A stretch of 64,000 bases of DNA from Candidatus Nitrosotalea bavarica (GTDB lineage: Archaea > Thermoproteota > Nitrososphaeria > Nitrososphaerales > Nitrosopumilaceae), in contig NZ_FUYK01000009.1 in NCBI RefSeq assembly GCF_900167955.1, forward strand, positions 48,427-112,426. Reading direction: 5' to 3'. The notes beneath the pieces are model-generated. The model searched no databases. It saw nothing but the letters and a program-made list of their open reading frames with translations, and was not told the DNA's origin. The translations under genes were made by a program, and so were the position numbers. Shown piece by piece: positions 61,235 to 64,000 of this stretch. The number at the start of each line of letters is the position of its first letter. Position 1 is the first letter of the stretch.

Positions 61235-61978
61235 TTATTTTGTGATGGAACCACCATCTATGGGTAAAATTGCACCTGTAATCCACGATGAATCTTCAGA
61301 AACCAGATAAAGTATAGCTTTTGCAACATCTTCTGGCACTCCTATTCTTCCAATTGGATGCTCTGCTACTGCCATTGATCTATCAATTTCATTTCCAAGA
61401 TATGGCTGTGTCATATCGGTTTCTACAATTCCAGGACAAACACAGTTTACGCGTATTTTATACTTGGCATACTCTATTGCCCATGCCTTTGTAAGCAAGA
61501 CCAATGCTCCTTTTGAAGCAGTATACGCATCTGCTTCAAAATTTTCAAATGATTTCAATCCTGCATTTGATGAAACATTAACAATACAACCACCCGTTTT
61601 CATCAAATGTGGTATCACAGCTTTTGTGAAACGAAATTGTCCAGTCAAGTTTACATCAATTACTTCATTCCACTCTTCTTCGGAAATTTCATGTAGTGGT
61701 TTTACTTTGGGAAAAATACCGGCATTATTTACTAGAATGTCGATTTTACCAAAATGCTCTAGAGTACTTTTTACAACATTCTCTACATCTGTTCTCTTTC
61801 GAATGTCACCAACAATTGCTATAGCATTTTTTATTTCTTTTACTGCATTTTCAAGATTTGTTTTATCCTTTGATGTAATTACGACATCTGCACCATGTTG
61901 TGCAAGTAGAATTGCGGTAGATTTACCAATTCCTCTACTGCCGCCCGTAACAATTGCGACTTTACCTGAGAGTTTCAT
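61235..61978 (-). CDS. SDR oxidoreductase, FabG-like
   Basis: A 247-residue short-chain dehydrogenase. GGSRGIG (residues 12-18), NNAG (about 86-89), YTASK (about 151) and the C-terminal LVSEDSSWITGAILPIDGG are all typical of the 3-oxoacyl-ACP-reductase-like group. Archaea do not use ACP-based fatty-acid synthesis as bacteria do, so the true substrate is probably different. It is a separate transcription unit. Confidence 0.87.
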   Translation of the reverse strand: MKLSGKVAIVTGGSRGIGKSTAILLAQHGADVVITSKDKTNLENAVKEIKNAIAIVGDIRKRTDVENVVKSTLEHFGKIDILVNNAGIFPKVKPLHEISEEEWNEVIDVNLTGQFRFTKAVIPHLMKTGGCIVNVSSNAGLKSFENFEADAYTASKGALVLLTKAWAIEYAKYKIRVNCVCPGIVETDMTQPYLGNEIDRSMAVAEHPIGRIGVPEDVAKAILYLVSEDSSWITGAILPIDGGSITK

Positions 61979-62435
61979 CTAACTCTAAATTCATATATTG
62001 TATAGATTAGTTTGTCGAGGATAAGATCTTAAAATCTTCATTGCTGACGAATCTTCAAAAAGGTACATCACACTGATATTGTGATTGTAAGTTATGCAAG
62101 AGTTTTTTATAATATTTTAGTAAAATACTATAGAAACATGAAAAAATATGTGTAAAATGATAAATATGATGATGTATTATACCACATAATGCAGAAAGAT
62201 GTAAAATCTACTGCTTAAACGAGCGTGGCTCCGTAGACTGAAATAATAGAATCCGCACTTGGGTGAGGATAAAAGAGGTAATCTCTACTTGTCTACGAAC
62301 AAGGGCCACGCCACTAAATTTCAAAATACTGTAAAGTAAAAACTATTTTTCAATTTAAAAATTCTTGCTAAAATAATTTTAAGAAAAATTGAATAATTTT
62401 TAATTCGAAAGATTGAAAAAAATTTTATAAAAAGT
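61979..62435. other. Gene-free stretch, 457 bp, holding structured RNA candidate 2
   Basis: No credible ORF was found in either strand. The stretch is very A/T-rich apart from the GC-rich structured element at 62223-62311. The two genes on either side are both minus-strand: TFB ends here and the SDR starts on the other side. Thus a plus-strand RNA gene would be an isolated unit. Confidence 0.6.
62223..62311 (+). ncRNA. Candidate structured RNA 2 (three-way junction, 89 nt)
   Basis: GCGTGGCTC (62223-62231) pairs with GGGCCACGC (62303-62311), nine pairs including one T-G. Next, CGTAGAC (62232-62238) pairs with GTCTACG (62291-62297), leaving a five-base bulge AACAA. Inside are a hairpin ATCC-g-CAC-TTGG-GTG-a-GGAT (62251-62270, with one G-A mismatch) and AGAG/CTCT (62274-62286). 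The size, end motif and junction resemble the element at 52460. A weak A/T-rich TATA-like sequence is near 62198-62209. No known RNA family is recognised. Confidence 0.6.
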
Positions 62436-63350
62436 TTAGAGCTTGAGAGATTCCTTCAATCCCTTGTATCTATTTCTGATTGTTACTTCAGTTACTCCTG
62501 CAGCTTGTGCAACATCTTTCTGGGTTTTGTTCTCTCCATTCATGACACATGATAAATACAATGCAGCGGCTGCAAGTCCCATTGGGTCTTTCCCAGCAGA
62601 AATCTCAATTTCTGCAGCATCTTTTAGGATTTGTAGAGCTCTTCTTTTTGTTTTCTCACTCAAACCGGCTTTACTTGCAATTCTTGCAACACATTTTATT
62701 GGATCAACAACTGGCATTTTCAAATCAAGTTCTCGCAACAAAAGTCTGTAACATCTTGCAACATCCTTTCGTTTTATGTTAATTCCATTTGCAACATCAG
62801 TAAGTGTTCTTGGAGTTTCAGTATCTCTACATGCCGCATACAATGCAGCAGCTACAAGTCCTGGAATTGATCTGCCTCTGACAAGGCCTTTATCAAGTGC
62901 CTTTCTGTAAATATAAGCAGTTTTTTCAATTACTGCATCCGATAACGCAAGTTTATCTTTTAATCTATCAAGCTCACTGAAAGCCTGTCTAAAGTTTCTA
63001 TCAACTGGCTCATGAACTTGACTTCTACTATCCCAAGTTCTCAATCTCTCAATTGTACTTTTCATGGAAGCAGAAAGTGGTTTTCCAGATGCATCTTTGT
63101 CAGCAGGACCAATTATTGTTGCAAGTCCCATATCATGCATTGCTAGTGAAGTTGGAGTTCCAGTTCTACTTCGATCTTCATGTTCTTCTTTAGAAAATGA
63201 TCTCCATTCTGGACCAGATTCTTCTACACGTTCAGTAAGTACAAAACCGCAACCTCCACAAAACATTTCTCCTGTAGTATTATCAGTTACCATGGGACCT
63301 TTTCCACAACGAGGACAACGTCCACCGCCACCAAAAGATTCGCGAGCCAT
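62436..63350 (-). CDS. tfb: Transcription initiation factor B (TFB)
   Basis: A 304-residue archaeal TFIIB that recruits RNA polymerase to TBP-bound promoters. It has an N-terminal zinc ribbon with C12, C15, C31 and C34, the B-finger segment (ESGPEWRSFSKEEHEDRSRTG) and two cyclin repeats (beginning at about residues 110 and 205). The C-terminal HTH ends TEVTIRNRYKGLKESL. Multiple TFBs are usual in this phylum; this is one copy. Confidence 0.96.
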   Translation of the reverse strand: MARESFGGGGRCPRCGKGPMVTDNTTGEMFCGGCGFVLTERVEESGPEWRSFSKEEHEDRSRTGTPTSLAMHDMGLATIIGPADKDASGKPLSASMKSTIERLRTWDSRSQVHEPVDRNFRQAFSELDRLKDKLALSDAVIEKTAYIYRKALDKGLVRGRSIPGLVAAALYAACRDTETPRTLTDVANGINIKRKDVARCYRLLLRELDLKMPVVDPIKCVARIASKAGLSEKTKRRALQILKDAAEIEISAGKDPMGLAAAALYLSCVMNGENKTQKDVAQAAGVTEVTIRNRYKGLKESLKL

Positions 63351-63695
63351 ATTATATCTTATAAGAATTTCGGTTTACATAGATAAAAAGGTTTAACTAT
63401 GAGTAGGAATTGTATAATTTATTAAAATTTAACAAGAATTTTATGGAAATTATAATATTTACGTTCTTAATATGTGGGAATTATAATTTATACATTACAT
63501 TCTTTTTGAAACAATCTAATTTTGAATCAATGATTGTTCTAAATTTTATTCAGATGAATCTTCTCAAATATCATTTTTAATTTATTTCAAAAAATTATAA
63601 CAAAATTATTTTTCAAAAATTTATTATAAAATTATTTTAGAGGTCTGAAGCAAAACCTTAAATACATTTTCTTTGAAGAACCCGCATTAAATAAA
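63351..63695. other. AT-rich gene-free stretch, 345 bp
   Basis: No ORF or stable hairpin stands out. The left end probably holds the TFB promoter. The right end has CTTAAATAC near 63661, which would act as a TATA box for the small ORF at 63696. The middle is very A/T-rich with T-runs. Confidence 0.5.
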
Positions 63696-63806
63696 ATGGA
63701 ACAATGTCCACTTTGTTGTGAGTTTCAGCAGTCGAATCAGGCACTGGCAATTCACCTAAAGAAAATCCATCCGCAGAGAAATACTGCAATTCAGATGATG
63801 CAATAA
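63696..63806 (+). CDS. Mini C2H2 zinc-finger protein, 36 aa
   Basis: A short frame from ATG 63696 to TAA 63804-63806 encodes 36 residues beginning MEQCPLCCEFQQSNQALAI. It contains C4-x2-C7-x12-H20-x4-H25, the exact C2H2 spacing, with a conserved-looking Leu (17) two residues before the first His. A TATA box at 63657-63666 and a T-rich stretch after the gene (63859-63872) support it as a unit. Small zinc-finger proteins occur in archaea as DNA or RNA binders; the target is unknown. Confidence 0.65.
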   Translation: MEQCPLCCEFQQSNQALAIHLKKIHPQRNTAIQMMQ

Positions 63807-63857
63807 ATCTCTGTGTGGAGGATAGGCGTAGGATATATCCAATCGAGGTTATCCACG

Positions 63858-63872
63858 AATTTTTAGTTTTTT
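63858..63872 (+). terminator. T-rich stretch, probable transcription terminator
   Basis: GAATTTTTAGTTTTTTA sits 52 bp after the small zinc-finger ORF. Runs of T in the non-template strand are the usual archaeal termination signal. Confidence 0.4.
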
Positions 63873-63891
63873 ATTATAAATAAAGCAAAGC

Positions 63892-63937
63892 GTATGCTGA
63901 ATTGAATGGAACGGTTTGTCAGCTAAATTTAGCATAC
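63892..63937 (+). other. 12-bp hairpin with potential pseudoknot near right edge
   Basis: GTATGCTGAATT (63892-63903) and AATTTAGCATAC (63926-63937) form 12 pairs, one of them G-T, around a 22-nt loop. In the loop ACGGTT (63911-63916) can pair with AACCGT (63942-63947) downstream. A competing GTGAA/TTCAC hairpin is at 63939-63954. A TATA-like stretch is centred near 63876, so transcription could begin close to the stem. Confidence 0.45.
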
Positions 63938-64000
63938 TGTGAACCGTATTTCACACCTGAAATTAAAAACCAATTATTTTAGTGATATTCATGACATCAT

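Noticed and set aside
1..64000. CRISPR array, insertion sequence or prophage
   Set aside because: No regularly spaced repeats, transposase motif or phage structural gene was seen. The CARF-like regulator stands alone.
63991..64000. Possible start of a next gene at the right edge
   Set aside because: Only three codons (ATG ACA TCA) are in the window, too few to support a gene.

Overview
The window is a dense, AT-rich archaeal chromosome segment from an ammonia-oxidising Thaumarchaeon (Nitrososphaerota, most likely Nitrosopumilales). The archaeal replication and transcription machinery supports this: PolD DP1 and DP2, PCNA, Orc1/Cdc6, Gins51, TFB, TFS and Rpo11. So do a group II thermosome, GGGP synthase for ether lipids, an archaeal-type CCA enzyme, a PEFG-CTERM surface protein and the 'IPNWVK...GII' C-terminal tail common in thaumarchaeal exported proteins. 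The genus cannot be fixed from the sequence alone. No amo, rRNA, CRISPR, prophage or insertion sequence is visible.

Layout. 1-8.8 kb holds a PfkB sugar kinase, a MazG-fold dUTPase, a DegT aminotransferase with an MtrA-like corrinoid-binding protein, TyrRS, an F420-type LLM oxidoreductase and CbiH. 8.8-12.4 kb is a probable rpo11-tfs-pcna-lysC operon plus small unknowns. 12.4-20.7 kb has a phosphatase, a ferredoxin, a parvulin, a class V aminotransferase and a probable hsp20-cdc48-amrS operon. 20.8-25.5 kb has an NDH-2-like flavoprotein, CbiE and large secreted proteins. 26-35 kb is the replication zone: DP1, Orc1/Cdc6, a putative origin (28913-29356) with five GTTAAC boxes, a winged-helix gene, an AbrB protein, GGGPS and DP2. 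35-43.5 kb has SHMT, thermosome, glutamine synthetase, Gins51, redox enzymes and tRNA-Pro(GGG). 44-56 kb holds an XPD-like helicase and two RNA- and nucleotide-processing operons on the minus strand (thpR-cca-kinase-CDF-HhH glycosylase and prs-trmG10-rnz-sir2). 56-64 kb has a frameshifted secreted protein, a corrinoid-binding protein, hemerythrin, a CARF-like/wHTH regulator, TFB and a tiny zinc-finger ORF.

Themes. Cobamide functions recur (CbiH, CbiE, BtuF-like protein, MtrA-like protein). Replication genes cluster around the putative origin. tRNA 3'-end maturation and modification enzymes sit in tight operons.

The most interesting unexplained signals lie in the gene-free stretches. Two putative structured RNAs of 87 and 89 nt (52460-52546 and 62223-62311) share a GCGTG/CACGC-ended closing stem and a predicted three-way junction. 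There are also several strong hairpins or palindromes in promoters and gene ends. All functional calls come from reading the sequence and remembered family features. No database search was run.
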